DNA of 64,000 nt. Origin: JACVCJ01 sp052437175 (lineage in GTDB: Bacteria; Bacteroidota; Bacteroidia; CAIKAF01). Shown in pieces: positions 39,710-49,521 of the stretch. The stretch spans positions 62,001 through 126,000 of the forward strand of contig JBQVOK010000008.1 in assembly GCA_052437175.1 (NCBI GenBank). Reading direction: 5' to 3'. Under the pieces are notes generated by a model. That model was given only the letters and a program-made list of their open reading frames with translations, ran no database searches and was not told the DNA's origin. Within the stretch, counting starts at the first letter, position 1. The number at the start of each line of letters is the position of its first letter. The position numbers and the translations under genes were made by a program.

Positions 39710-42700
39710 TTACTGCCGTACAAATTTCTGCTTCTGCAGGCCCTGGCGGCTGCGCATTTCGAGTACATACGTGCCTTTGCGCAGGGAAAGGATGTCTATA
39801 CGAAGCTGGTTCAGGCCGGCGTTGGCCGCCACGGAACCCGTAAGCACTACCCGCCCCGAAATATCCAGCACACGCCAGTTCATGGCGTCGTCTTCACTTA
39901 AGATATAATCGGCAAAGATCTGCTGCTCGGCCGGGTTCGGGTACACCATACCTACCCAGAAATCATCATTCAGGTTCCGGCAGCGTGTTTCCGGATCGAT
40001 GAGTATACTATCATTTATCGTATATAGATCTACACAACAGAAATGAAGGGCATTCGTGCCAACGGGGATCAATCCGCTGAATGAATAATTCAGCAAAGCA
40101 CCCGGGCCCAGGGAACCATTCCACAATTCCCGGAAACCGGCGCCATAATCTGCGCGGGCACCCAGTTCCAGGTCTGTGATCAGCTGGTTGCCCGTATTCA
40201 GCAGGGTACCTGAAAAACTGATCTTGCCGTTGCTTTCTGCGCATTGTACGTTCATCCATTCGGCCGAAAGTTCGCGCTCGTTCACTACGATCTCTACCGA
40301 GGCCGAATCGGAACAGTTCTGGTTGTTCCCGGCGATCAGCACCAGCGTATACACACCGGTATCGGCATACACCACCGCCCCCGGTTCCTGCAGGTTGCTC
40401 TGTACCCCGTTCCCGAAGTTCCAGAGATAGCTGCCGGCATTGGTCCCGGTAAATACCGGCGTTACACTCAGCGGCGGTGCGCCGAACGTGGTATTTACGG
40501 TAAAGCTGGCCGTTGGAGCCTGTTTTACATAAATGGTACCTTGCAGTGAATCTTTACAGCCCGCCTGTGTGGTCACGATCAGGCGCACGATACGGCTTCC
40601 GCTGCCCGTATACGCAAATACCGGCTGGGCCGCCTGCGAGGTACCGGCCGTACTGAAACGCCAGAGATAGGAACTGATATTGTCGTTAATACCCGTAGAA
40701 TTGTTCAGGAAAGGGATCGGCGTACCGGCACAGATGCTGTCGGGCATGCTGAAATCGGCCAAAGCCGCCTTCGTTACCGGTACGATTTTTGTTTTGTATG
40801 CCCGGCACTGGTTATTGGTAGACACCCGCAGGGTTACCTGAAAGCTATCTTCCGCACCGAAAATAAACTGCGGACTGAACAGGTTGGATGTGCTGCCGTT
40901 CCCGAAGAACCAGGTATACGACTGGGGCGAAACGCCATTCCCGAAGGTAGTGGTATTCTGAAAGACCGTAGGTCCTTCATAGCATACCCCGCTGAAAGTA
41001 AAGTCCGGGTAAGCCCCTTCCTTGATCAGCACGGGGCGGGTGAGCGTACGTACACAACCCGAGTCATTCTGTACCGTAAAGCTTACAAAATACTGACCCG
41101 GCAACACATAGGTATGTTTGGGCGCAGATACCGACGAGCTGTTTGCTGCCCCGGAAGCCGGATCGTTGAAATTCCAGGCATAACTGCTTATTCCTCCCGC
41201 ATTCGGCAGTGCATGGCCTGTAAAAACCGTACTGTCGTTATTGCAGGTATCGGCATAACTGAAGCTGAGCGCAGGCTGTGCATTTATCGTGATGTTCCGG
41301 CGCAGGGTATTGCCGCAACCGTTATCGGCCAGTATAAAAAGTTCTACCGGGTAAGTGCCCGCTGCAAGGTAAGTATTCTGGGGCTGTGCCAGCGACGAGG
41401 TATTCCCGTCCCCGAAATCCCAGTGGTAGGTAAGTACGTTCTGGTTGCTGCTGGCCGTAAAGGACGTGCCGGCATTCTCGCAGCGCTGTACCGCATCGAA
41501 ACTGATCACCGGCGCCGTACCGTTCAGCAGCACGTTCACCGTATCGTCTGCATAACAGCCGTTCTCATTGGTGGCATGTACCCAGTAAGTGCCTGGGTTA
41601 CTGAGTATGATCGACGCGCTTTGCTCGCCCGTATTCCACAGGTAATTCGATCCCGGTCCGCCCGGAACGTTCAGCTGCAGACTGTTGTTGAGACAGAGCG
41701 TGGTATCATTGCCCAGGCCGGCCAGGGGAAAAGGATCGTTAAGTACCTGCACCGTGTCCGAAGTAAAAACACAGCCCGTAGTGGTCTGGGTAACCGTTAC
41801 ATAATAGAGACCCGGGCTGCTGATCGTCAGTGCGGTATCTGTGCTGTTGTCCGACCACACAAAGTTGTACGAGGCCCCGGGCAGGTTGGTCTGCCACACA
41901 CGGCTTCCGCCCTGGCACAGGTAGTTTACGGGAGGCAGCTGGTTAAATGCCGACAGGCTGGCTACCCGCACCGTATCGGAATACGTATTGCCGAAACCGT
42001 CGCTCACCTGTACCCAGTAAATACCGGGCGAGGTTACCGGCAGGGCGGCTGTGGAAGCGCCCGTACTCCAGAGGTACGATGCATAACCTGTACCCGCGTT
42101 CAGGGTTATAAGCCCGCAGAGCGGATTTACGCTGGTATCCCGGCCCAGGTTTACGGGCGGCAGGTAGCGCTGGGTAAGAAAATCTTCGGTCAGGTTGCGG
42201 AGCGAATCGTTATGCTGCTGGTTAAAGAATATCATTTCTGCCACTTCCATCTGCGAAGTAGCCAGCACCGAAGAATTGGAATAACTGGCATTGCTGCCGA
42301 GTATAAGCGGTGCATTGGGATTGATGCTGTATGTCTGAGCCGTACCGGAGCCCACCAGGGTACCGTTGCGGTAGAGGCGGGCCGTTGTGGTATTGTCGAG
42401 CGCGGTGAACATACGGTAGGTATTGCCCGGGCTGGAAATAAAATACTCCGCGGCCACCCCGCCCCCATTGCTGGCCCACAGGAAATTAGCGCCCCCGTTG
42501 TAGTTATAAGCCGCCCGGTTGTGCTGGTTCGGGGTAAAGGTCGTAAAATTGGCCATGGTAAATATAAAACCATAGGCCTGGGGCTGGGTATTGAGCTTGC
42601 CCAGGAAATACACCTCCATGGGGTCTGTATTGGCAATGGCGCTGCCTTTGATATTGGTGGTGAGCTGCCTTACACTCCCGTTAAAATGCACAAAAGGCTT

Positions 42701-43189
42701 GTTGCCCAATCCGCCCGATGAGCGGTAGGTAGGGCTGGTGGCTGCATTGGCATTGGAGGCAAGTGCCGTATATTCGAGCGAGTTCCAGTTCTGCAGGGCC
42801 GTATTATTGGCCTGGGTTATGTTCAGCGCACTGAACCAGCCCCGGAGTCCGCCCGCCAGCGTAGGTGAAAAGTGCGTAAAGGTGTACACCGGCGAGTTAT
42901 TACTCTGCCCGCTGCTGCGCACTCTCCAGAAATAGGTGGCAGGCTGGGGTATCGTGTATACCAGGCTGTCCTGGCTGAGCCCGGCAAACAGCTGGGAACC
43001 TGCAAATGCGGCATTATCCGCCACTTCCAGGTCGAACGAATAAGGCAGCCCCGAGGTATTCCAGCGGAGTACAACGGAATTACCCGGCAGAATGCTGCCC
43101 CGTGCAGGAGAATAAGGGTCCGGCGTTTGTGCTCTGGTGATGGCCGCAAGGCCGAGGAGAAAGACACAAACTGGAATAAGTTTTTTCAT
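39710..43189 (-). CDS. Large PKD-repeat surface protein with T9SS type A sorting domain
   Basis: 1159 residues: signal peptide (about 1-20), a Fn3/Ig-like domain, a concanavalin/LamG-like domain (about 120-345, with ARLYRNGTLVGSGTAQTYS), SprB-like Ig repeats (about 350-565, STGASTAALPVTSPGIYWVQ, LWNTGEQSASIIL), several PKD repeats (HWDFGDGNTS, YLWRFSTAGT, YLWNFGNGVQS; about 565-985), a further beta domain and the C-terminal type A sorting signal (MVYPNPAEQQIFADY, WRVLDISGRVV, LRKGTYVLEM). It should be exported and anchored or released by type IX secretion. The lectin-like and PKD domains suggest binding to carbohydrate or extracellular protein; no catalytic motif is seen. Confidence 0.88.
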   Translation of the reverse strand: MKKLIPVCVFLLGLAAITRAQTPDPYSPARGSILPGNSVVLRWNTSGLPYSFDLEVADNAAFAGSQLFAGLSQDSLVYTIPQPATYFWRVRSSGQSNNSPVYTFTHFSPTLAGGLRGWFSALNITQANNTALQNWNSLEYTALASNANAATSPTYRSSGGLGNKPFVHFNGSVRQLTTNIKGSAIANTDPMEVYFLGKLNTQPQAYGFIFTMANFTTFTPNQHNRAAYNYNGGANFLWASNGGGVAAEYFISSPGNTYRMFTALDNTTTARLYRNGTLVGSGTAQTYSINPNAPLILGSNASYSNSSVLATSQMEVAEMIFFNQQHNDSLRNLTEDFLTQRYLPPVNLGRDTSVNPLCGLITLNAGTGYASYLWSTGASTAALPVTSPGIYWVQVSDGFGNTYSDTVRVASLSAFNQLPPVNYLCQGGSRVWQTNLPGASYNFVWSDNSTDTALTISSPGLYYVTVTQTTTGCVFTSDTVQVLNDPFPLAGLGNDTTLCLNNSLQLNVPGGPGSNYLWNTGEQSASIILSNPGTYWVHATNENGCYADDTVNVLLNGTAPVISFDAVQRCENAGTSFTASSNQNVLTYHWDFGDGNTSSLAQPQNTYLAAGTYPVELFILADNGCGNTLRRNITINAQPALSFSYADTCNNDSTVFTGHALPNAGGISSYAWNFNDPASGAANSSSVSAPKHTYVLPGQYFVSFTVQNDSGCVRTLTRPVLIKEGAYPDFTFSGVCYEGPTVFQNTTTFGNGVSPQSYTWFFGNGSTSNLFSPQFIFGAEDSFQVTLRVSTNNQCRAYKTKIVPVTKAALADFSMPDSICAGTPIPFLNNSTGINDNISSYLWRFSTAGTSQAAQPVFAYTGSGSRIVRLIVTTQAGCKDSLQGTIYVKQAPTASFTVNTTFGAPPLSVTPVFTGTNAGSYLWNFGNGVQSNLQEPGAVVYADTGVYTLVLIAGNNQNCSDSASVEIVVNERELSAEWMNVQCAESNGKISFSGTLLNTGNQLITDLELGARADYGAGFRELWNGSLGPGALLNYSFSGLIPVGTNALHFCCVDLYTINDSILIDPETRCRNLNDDFWVGMVYPNPAEQQIFADYILSEDDAMNWRVLDISGRVVLTGSVAANAGLNQLRIDILSLRKGTYVLEMRSRQGLQKQKFVRQ

Positions 43190-43258
43190 ATCTGAATCTT
43201 ACACTTCAAAGTAACGCAAAAAAAGGCAGTTAACTTAACACGGCCTTACTTTTTTTGC

Positions 43259-43290
43259 TTGGGGCAGTATCTGTTTTTTTCCTAATTTCG
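43259..43290 (+). promoter_or_regulatory. Promoter of the glycan-export cluster (TTG-N21-TAATTTCG)
   Basis: TTG at 43259-43261 and TAATTTCG at 43283-43290 on the plus strand, 21 bases apart; the last two bases of the -7 box vary from consensus. It lies only four bases before the ATG at 43295, so the message may be nearly leaderless. Confidence 0.45.
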
Positions 43291-43294
43291 CCCC

Positions 43295-44152
43295 ATGCAT
43301 AATGCAGATATACCCGTTACGGTAATTAAAACGCAAAAAACGCTGTTCCGTTTCAACCTCCGTGAACTCTGGACCTACCGCGACCTGCTTTTTCTTATGG
43401 TAAAACGCGACATTGCCGTGGTATATAAACAAACGGTACTGGGGCCGCTCTGGTTTTTCCTGCAGCCCGTTCTTACCACGCTCATGTTTACCCTTATTTT
43501 TGGTCGTATAGCCCGCATCGATACGGCAGGCATACCCGCTCCCCTTTTTTATCTTTCGGCCCTCATTGGCTGGAACTATTTTGCCGCCTGCCTCAACGAA
43601 ACCTCCCAGATCTTCCGCAACAACGCACATATTTTCGGCAAGGTATATTTTCCCCGGCTGGTGGCTCCGTTAAGTACCATTCTTTCGAACCTGCTGAAGT
43701 TCCTGATCCAGTACGCCCTTTTTATCGCGGTATGGATATACTATTATGTACAGCAGCCTTTCCAGGTACACTGGCTCTGGCTGCTGCCCGGCACGCTTTT
43801 TATGATCCTCGTACTGGGTATCACAGGCCTGGGCGCCGGGCTCTTTATTTCCTCGCTTACCACCAAGTACCGTGACCTGTCCTTCCTGGTACAGTTCGGC
43901 GTACAACTGCTTATGTATGCCACCCCGGTGATCTATTCCGTGAACAATGCCTCCTTTTCTGAAGAATTCCGCCTGCTCCTGTGGCTTAACCCGCTCACGT
44001 CCCTGATCGAGGCCTTCCGCTTCTGGTATATGGGTGCGGGCACTTTTGAGCCCCTGTGGATACTTTACTCCCTGAGCGCTGCCCTTGTGCTGCTGCTGGG
44101 CGGTATACTGGTGTTTAACTATGTGGAACGCGACTTTATGGATACCGTATAA
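43295..44152 (+). CDS. ABC-2 type glycan export permease (Wzm/TagG-like)
   Basis: 285 residues and about six membrane helices. The N-terminus has FNLRELWTYRDLLFLMVKRD and VVYKQTVLGPLWFFLQPVL, which is characteristic of TagG/Wzm/RfbA permeases that flip lipid-linked polysaccharide across the inner membrane; AALIGWNYFAACLNETSQIF, the ELTTKYRD-like TKYRDLSFLVQFG, and PVIYSV are further signatures. First gene of the cluster, two bases upstream of its ATPase partner. Length is normal. Confidence 0.92.
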   Translation: MHNADIPVTVIKTQKTLFRFNLRELWTYRDLLFLMVKRDIAVVYKQTVLGPLWFFLQPVLTTLMFTLIFGRIARIDTAGIPAPLFYLSALIGWNYFAACLNETSQIFRNNAHIFGKVYFPRLVAPLSTILSNLLKFLIQYALFIAVWIYYYVQQPFQVHWLWLLPGTLFMILVLGITGLGAGLFISSLTTKYRDLSFLVQFGVQLLMYATPVIYSVNNASFSEEFRLLLWLNPLTSLIEAFRFWYMGAGTFEPLWILYSLSAALVLLLGGILVFNYVERDFMDTV

Positions 44153-44154
44153 TC

Positions 44155-45426
44155 ATGGGAAAAGCACTGCAGGTAAACGGTCTCGGAAAAATGTACCGCC
44201 TCGGTACCATAAGTACCGGCACGCTCAGTCATGACCTGAACCGGTTCTGGCATAAGATGCGGGGCAAGGAAGACCCCTATGCCACCGTGGGGCAGTTGAA
44301 CGACCGCAGCGGCAAAGCCGGCGAAAACCCTTATGTATGGGCGCTTAAGGACGTTTCTTTCGATGTAAACGAAGGCGATGTACTCGGTATTATCGGGCGC
44401 AACGGAGCCGGTAAGAGTACACTGCTCAAGATACTTTCCCGGATAACCGCCCCCAGCAGCGGTGAAATTAAAGTACGCGGACGTATTGCCAGCCTGCTGG
44501 AAGTAGGTACCGGCTTTCATCCCGAACTTACGGGCCGTGAGAATATTTATCTCAACGGTGCTATACTGGGCATGCGCAGACGCGAGATCCAGAAAAAATT
44601 TGATGAGATCGTCGACTTCAGCGGTTGTGAAAAATATATTGACACTCCTGTAAAAAGATATTCCAGCGGTATGTACGTACGCCTGGCCTTTGCCGTGGCC
44701 GCGCACCTCGAAAGCGAGATACTGATCGTAGACGAGGTACTGGCGGTAGGCGATGCCGAATTCCAGAAAAAATGCATCGGTAAAATGCAGGATGTAAGCT
44801 CTTCCATGGGGCGCACCGTACTTTTCGTATCGCATGATCTCAATGCCATGGCCAGGCTCTGTCCCAATGCCCTGCTTATGAACAGCGGCCATATCTACGC
44901 ACAGGGCACTACCTTCGATATGATCGGGAAGTACTTCGGCGAACTGGGCAAAAAACCGCCGGGCGAACTACAGCGCACGGGGTCGCGGCAGATACGCCTA
45001 ACCGATATACAACTGCTGGACCATAACGGGAACGAGGTAAAAAGCCTGGGATCGGGCATGCCCTTTACCATACGTATACGCATAAACGTGCTCGAAGACG
45101 TGGCGGGCGCTCATTTTGCCGTTACCCTTAAAAATGCGTTCGGGACCAAGGTAACTTCATCCTGGACCAATTTCAGCGGGCAACAGATCGATATACGCAA
45201 AGGAGAGACCCACCGCATCGATTTTCATTTCAGCGACCTCAGTATGGTACCGGGCGAATATTCCGTTATTTCGTATATTAATGCAGGCAATGAGGTGATC
45301 GAGATGATCGACGACGTACTGCTGTTTTCCGTACTGGAGTCAGGCACGTCTGCATTCCTGCGTTATCCCACCATCAGCGAAGGTCTGGTCATTTCCAGGT
45401 CGGATATCCAATCCCAGAAAGAGTGA
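44155..45426 (+). CDS. ABC-transporter ATPase with C-terminal glycan-recognition domain (Wzt-like)
   Basis: 423 residues. Residues 1-250 are the ATPase: Walker A GRNGAGKST, signature YSSGMYVRLAFAVAA, Walker B EILIVDEVLAVGD, and the H-loop in FVSHDLNAM. Residues about 280-423 form an extra beta-sandwich (LTDIQLLDHNGNEV, IRIRINVLEDVAGAH, GEYSVISYINAGNEVIEMID, YPTISEGLVI) as in O9a-type Wzt, where it binds the capped non-reducing end of the glycan before export. This implies a capping modification, which the FkbM methyltransferase next door may provide (inference). Two bases from the permease; both genes form an exporter. Confidence 0.92.
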   Translation: MGKALQVNGLGKMYRLGTISTGTLSHDLNRFWHKMRGKEDPYATVGQLNDRSGKAGENPYVWALKDVSFDVNEGDVLGIIGRNGAGKSTLLKILSRITAPSSGEIKVRGRIASLLEVGTGFHPELTGRENIYLNGAILGMRRREIQKKFDEIVDFSGCEKYIDTPVKRYSSGMYVRLAFAVAAHLESEILIVDEVLAVGDAEFQKKCIGKMQDVSSSMGRTVLFVSHDLNAMARLCPNALLMNSGHIYAQGTTFDMIGKYFGELGKKPPGELQRTGSRQIRLTDIQLLDHNGNEVKSLGSGMPFTIRIRINVLEDVAGAHFAVTLKNAFGTKVTSSWTNFSGQQIDIRKGETHRIDFHFSDLSMVPGEYSVISYINAGNEVIEMIDDVLLFSVLESGTSAFLRYPTISEGLVISRSDIQSQKE

Positions 45427-45433
45427 TCCAGCC

Positions 45434-46294
45434 ATGAAGTTTTTCTCGCCACCATATACCTTCCTTCCCCTCAAAGAACGGTTCCTGTACTTTTTACGGG
45501 CCCGTTTCAGTGCTGATTCGCCGCAGTTCCGGGAAACCGACCGCTTCCTGCTGAAAACAGGACAGGTATTCGCTTGTTTCAGCGCCTGCAACCTTAGCCG
45601 CCGGTACCTCGAGGGCCTTTTCAGCTACGGGGGCCATCAGCTGCACGTACGCCTGCGCCGGAATTCCTCAGACCCCGAGGTCTTTTACCAGATCTTTATC
45701 GAAGAAGAATACCTCCGCAGCATCCGCCTTATCCGGGAAAAGGTACAACTGCCCGAAAACCCGCTGATCATAGATGCCGGGGCCAATATAGGCCTGGCTG
45801 CCCTGTATTTTTCACTTCATTTTACGGGTTGCCGCCTGCAACTGCTCGAGCCTTTTGAAGAGAACGCGGCATCGGCCCGCGAAAATATTCAGCGAAACCA
45901 CCTGAACGCCGAGGTACTGCAGGCAGCGTTCTGGCAGCGCGAAACAGAACTGCAGGCCGACTTCAGCTTCCGCGACGGTAAAGAATGGTCCGTGACCGTG
46001 CTCGAATCGCCGCAAGGGCCCATACAGGGCATTACACCGGCCATGTTACTCCCCGCAGACGGCAGCACGATCGACATTCTGAAGGTAGATATCGAGGGCA
46101 GTGAATTTCCGGTTTTCCTGGACCCTGGCGCCCCCGACGCCATGCTGCGTAACACACGGGCGCTGATCATGGAGATACATGACGACAAAGGCGACCGCGA
46201 ACAGCTAAAAGCCGTTTTCGCAAAGAACAATTTTGAATGCATCGAGCTGGGAGAACTCAGCCTGTTCCTGAACCGCTCATTTATGCATGTATGA
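45434..46294 (+). CDS. FkbM-family SAM-dependent methyltransferase
   Basis: 286 residues. SAM motif I is LIIDAGANIGLAALYFSLHF (about 112-131), with LEPFEENAASARENIQRN after it; ILKVDIEGSEFPVF and ALIMEIHD are the remaining FkbM hallmarks. FkbM enzymes O-methylate sugars, polyketides or other hydroxyl groups. The N-terminal ~95 residues (ARFSADSPQFRETDRF, ACNLSRRYLEGLFSYGG) are a family-specific helical region. Next to Wzt, it is a candidate for capping the glycan's end. Its stop overlaps the next start as ATGA. Confidence 0.88.
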   Translation: MKFFSPPYTFLPLKERFLYFLRARFSADSPQFRETDRFLLKTGQVFACFSACNLSRRYLEGLFSYGGHQLHVRLRRNSSDPEVFYQIFIEEEYLRSIRLIREKVQLPENPLIIDAGANIGLAALYFSLHFTGCRLQLLEPFEENAASARENIQRNHLNAEVLQAAFWQRETELQADFSFRDGKEWSVTVLESPQGPIQGITPAMLLPADGSTIDILKVDIEGSEFPVFLDPGAPDAMLRNTRALIMEIHDDKGDREQLKAVFAKNNFECIELGELSLFLNRSFMHV

Positions 46295-47397
46295 GGGCAG
46301 GAACGGTTAAACGAAAGGCCGGACTCGATATCATGCGTGCCTGTGCCATATTACTGGTACTCCTGGCTCACACGCTCGAATACAGCGGCCTGCAGGATAC
46401 CGGTACCCTAAGCTACCACCTGGGTGTGGCCGGGGTAGAACTGTTCTTTGTGCTCAGTGGCTTCCTGATCGGCCGTATCATACTGCAACTGCCTTCCGGC
46501 GAAGGCCGCATTTCTTTCCCCGCGCTCAGGAACTTCTGGGTACGCCGCTGGTTCCGGACCATTCCCGTGTATATCCTGGCGCTGTTCGTACATGCCACCG
46601 TCCTTTTCCTGGTAAAAAATTACTATATCGTTTTCCTGAATCCGCAATACTATCTCTATTTCGTGTTCCTGCAGAACGCATTTACGCCCGAACCCGAACT
46701 TTACGGCATAGCCTGGAGCCTTTCTGTGGAAGAATGGTTCTATATCAGCTTCCCGCTTTTCCTGCTGCTGTTGTCCCGGCTAAGACCGCTCCCGCCGCGG
46801 CAGATCATCCTGTATATATTTGCGTATATAGGTCTTGTGATCGCAGCCCGGATGTTATATGTATACGAGCCTATGGCCGGTTATGACCTGCTGGTGCGTA
46901 AACGAATGCCTTTCCGCCTCGATTCCATCATCTGGGGCGTGGTCATGGCCTGGCTCTCCCTGCTGCGCCCCGCAGCCTTTTACAGATATCGCATACCTAT
47001 GGCCCTGGCAGGAGCCCTGCTGGCCGGCACCGGTATATACGTACTAAACCTGCACGTAAACAGCGGGTTCAACGGAATGAGCTTTTTTAACCGGGTCTTT
47101 CTTTTTAATTATTACGACCTGGGCCTGGCACTCTGCCTGCCCCTGGCTGCAGGTCTGCAAACGCCCCACAGGTCTCTCCTGGTGCGCGCCGTTACCACCA
47201 TAAGCCTTGTCTCGTACAGTGTATACCTGTTCCATATACCCGTTATCCATCTCTGCCGGTACCTGCTGAAAGATGGCCCCGGGCTCTTTATTACGATCTG
47301 GATATGTACATTTGCAGCTTCGTACCTCAGCTATACGTATATAGAAGTACCGGTGCTGAAACTACGCGATAAAAAGACCAGGAAAGAAACACACTGA
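46291..47397 (+). CDS. Acyltransferase 3 (OafA/YrhL-like) membrane protein
   Basis: 368 residues, about ten membrane helices. Motifs are GLDIMRACAILLVLLAHTLEY near the N-terminus, with the catalytic-type His, then GVAGVELFFVLSGFLIGRI, FWVRRWFRTIPVYI and WSLSVEEWFYISFPLFLLL. These enzymes O-acetylate carbohydrates from acetyl-CoA on the outer face of the inner membrane. ATG at 46291 overlaps the FkbM stop by four bases; an earlier frame start exists but would overlap FkbM by 58 bases. In this cluster it probably decorates the glycan. Confidence 0.88.
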   Translation: MRAGTVKRKAGLDIMRACAILLVLLAHTLEYSGLQDTGTLSYHLGVAGVELFFVLSGFLIGRIILQLPSGEGRISFPALRNFWVRRWFRTIPVYILALFVHATVLFLVKNYYIVFLNPQYYLYFVFLQNAFTPEPELYGIAWSLSVEEWFYISFPLFLLLLSRLRPLPPRQIILYIFAYIGLVIAARMLYVYEPMAGYDLLVRKRMPFRLDSIIWGVVMAWLSLLRPAAFYRYRIPMALAGALLAGTGIYVLNLHVNSGFNGMSFFNRVFLFNYYDLGLALCLPLAAGLQTPHRSLLVRAVTTISLVSYSVYLFHIPVIHLCRYLLKDGPGLFITIWICTFAASYLSYTYIEVPVLKLRDKKTRKETH

Positions 47398-47398
47398 C

Positions 47399-48349
47399 AT
47401 GCAGGAAGGCGTATCCATAATCATCTGCTGTTACAACAGCGAAAGACGCATCCGGGAAACGCTGCGGCACCTGGCGGCCCAGCAGCAGCTTTCTTTCCCG
47501 GCAGAGCTACTGCTTATAGACAATGCCTGCACCGACCGCACCGTAGCCGTAGCACAGGACTGCTGGCAGGAACTGGGCTCCCCTGTACCCCTGCACGTGC
47601 ACCGGGAAGAGCGCCCCGGGCTTACGCATGCCCGCATGTGCGGTATAGACGCGGCGCGTTACAGCATTACGCTTTTCTGTGACGACGACAACCATCTCGC
47701 TCCCCTGTATCTCTGCACCGCGTATCATTTTATGCAAAGTCACCCGGAAGTGGGAGCCTGCTTCGGGCATTCGGAAGCCATATACGAAGAAACGCCTCCT
47801 TCCTGGATACACGGCCTGGAAGAAGCCTTTGCCGTTGGTCCTGCCGGTCTCGCCGAAGGAGAAATAGAACCTCCGCGTACACCCTGGGGTGCCGGACTGC
47901 TTATGCCTACCGCCTTTCTGAAAAAGATGCAGGCCGGGGAACAGGGCAGTTACCTGTCAGACCGGACGGGAAAGAGCCTCAGCAGTGGTGGCGATACAGA
48001 ATTCTGCTACCGCGCCAGGGCCGAAGGATACAAATGGTACTATAACCCGGCGCTCCGGTTCGGGCATGTGATCCCCGCAGGCAGGACCGGCAAAACATAC
48101 CTGCGCAGCCTGTTCGCCAAGTTCGGGGAGGCCGAAGCCCGTATAGACCGTTATTACCGCGAAAGACCGGGGCGTCCCGTTAACTTTAATATATCAAGGT
48201 ATATACTAAAAGAACGTTTCCTGCTTAAAGCAGCCGCCCTCCTCCCACAAAGCGACGCATCCTTTCACAAAGAACTTGCTCGTATACGAAAACTGGGATA
48301 CTATTCTGAATGGCTGAAAATTAGCGGCAATGAACGTACTGCACATTAA
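47399..48349 (+). CDS. Family 2 glycosyltransferase
   Basis: 316 residues, a GT-A fold. VSIIICCYNSERRIRETLRHL opens the nucleotide-sugar site; LLIDNACTDRT, ITLFCDDDNHL (DxD) and SSGGDTEFCYRARAEG complete the catalytic core. The C-terminus contains mixed basic residues. Transfers a sugar from an NDP donor to a growing glycan; donor unknown. One base after the acyltransferase stop; its 3' end overlaps the next gene by 20 bases. Confidence 0.88.
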   Translation: MQEGVSIIICCYNSERRIRETLRHLAAQQQLSFPAELLLIDNACTDRTVAVAQDCWQELGSPVPLHVHREERPGLTHARMCGIDAARYSITLFCDDDNHLAPLYLCTAYHFMQSHPEVGACFGHSEAIYEETPPSWIHGLEEAFAVGPAGLAEGEIEPPRTPWGAGLLMPTAFLKKMQAGEQGSYLSDRTGKSLSSGGDTEFCYRARAEGYKWYYNPALRFGHVIPAGRTGKTYLRSLFAKFGEAEARIDRYYRERPGRPVNFNISRYILKERFLLKAAALLPQSDASFHKELARIRKLGYYSEWLKISGNERTAH

Positions 48350-49514
48350 CTACTCCGATCACCGCAGCGGGGCCTATCTCGCTATGTGGGGGCTGCATGA
48401 AAGTATGATGCAGCAAGGCATACAAAGCAAAGTACTGCTGCTCAACCAGGCCAATGGCAGCCGCCCCGGACAGTATGTATACTGGGACTTTATTGCCGGA
48501 CAAAGCTTCGAAAAGCTACAGCAGTGGCTGCGTAACCGCAGAACACACCGGCAGCAGCAGGCCATACGGCACGATGCCCATTCCCGCGGACTGCTCTTTT
48601 CTTTTCCCTCTACCCCTTACCGTATCCATAAACACCCGCTTTTTGCCTGGGCAGATATTATACACCTGCATAATGTTTCCGGCTTCCTGGACTGGCAAAG
48701 TTTTTTCGGAGTGTGCACAAAAAAAGTGGTGTGGACGGCACACGACTGCGGACCTTTCGACGACGGATTCCATACCCGTTACGCTGTGCCGGAAGAATTG
48801 TACGCAGAGATCCGCCGCGAAAACATGCGTGTAAAAAAAGACGCATTACTGTCTAAAAAAACAACTATCGAGTGGGTCTTCCCTTCCCGCTACCACATGA
48901 AGCGGGCCGCGGGCAGCCAACTACCCGTCACACCGGCTTCCGTGATCTTTCATTCTATAGACCCCTCCGTTTTTTACCCCGAACATAAAGAAAAGGCCCT
49001 GCAGGCACTCGGACTGGACAGCGGGCAGCGTTACCTGCTGTTTGCCGCTTCAGGGCTTAACCGCACGGAAAAAGGCTTCCGGCTCCTGCTCGAACAACTT
49101 CCCTTACTCCGCGAAAGGGGCTACCACCTGCTGGCACTGGGCGAATCGCCACCTCCTGATATACCGGCAGACGTAATACTGTGCGGCGGGGTGAACGATG
49201 CCGCCACTATGCGCCTCTATTACAACGCGGCCGACTTCCTGCTCAGTCCCTCCTATGAAGAAAGCTTCGGGCTGAGCCTTGCCGAAAGTGTGCTCTGTGG
49301 TACGCCTGTTATTTCAAGGCCGGTAGGTATAGCCGCCGAACTGGGTACGGATTATGTACATATAGCCGCTGACGAGAGCGATGCCGCCTATGTAAAAAAA
49401 CTGGCCGAGGTACTGAAAACCGCGCCTTTACGGCCTGCAGCTCCGTTCCCGGCAGAGACTTTCTGCAGTACGGCTCTTGCAAACCGATATTTGGAACTAT
49501 ATTTGAGACCATAA
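48330..49514 (+). CDS. Family 4-type glycosyltransferase
   Basis: 394 residues, GT-B fold. The N-terminal domain starts MNVLHINYSDHRSGAYLAMW; ADIIHLHNVSGF and VVWTAHDCGPFDDGFHTRY are typical donor/acceptor-side features. The C-terminal domain has LLFAASGLNRTEKGFRLLLEQL and PSYEESFGLSLAESVLCGTPVISRPVGIAAEL, the E-x7-E signature of GT4. Donor sugar unknown. Overlaps the previous gene by 20 bases and precedes an acyltransferase by seven. Confidence 0.88.
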   Translation: MNVLHINYSDHRSGAYLAMWGLHESMMQQGIQSKVLLLNQANGSRPGQYVYWDFIAGQSFEKLQQWLRNRRTHRQQQAIRHDAHSRGLLFSFPSTPYRIHKHPLFAWADIIHLHNVSGFLDWQSFFGVCTKKVVWTAHDCGPFDDGFHTRYAVPEELYAEIRRENMRVKKDALLSKKTTIEWVFPSRYHMKRAAGSQLPVTPASVIFHSIDPSVFYPEHKEKALQALGLDSGQRYLLFAASGLNRTEKGFRLLLEQLPLLRERGYHLLALGESPPPDIPADVILCGGVNDAATMRLYYNAADFLLSPSYEESFGLSLAESVLCGTPVISRPVGIAAELGTDYVHIAADESDAAYVKKLAEVLKTAPLRPAAPFPAETFCSTALANRYLELYLRP

Positions 49515-49521
49515 TACGCTA

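Noticed and set aside
41114..42721. 535-codon open frame opposite the PKD protein gene
   Set aside because: Arg/Gly/Tyr-biased translation without domains; the minus-strand protein has clear signal, PKD and sorting domains.
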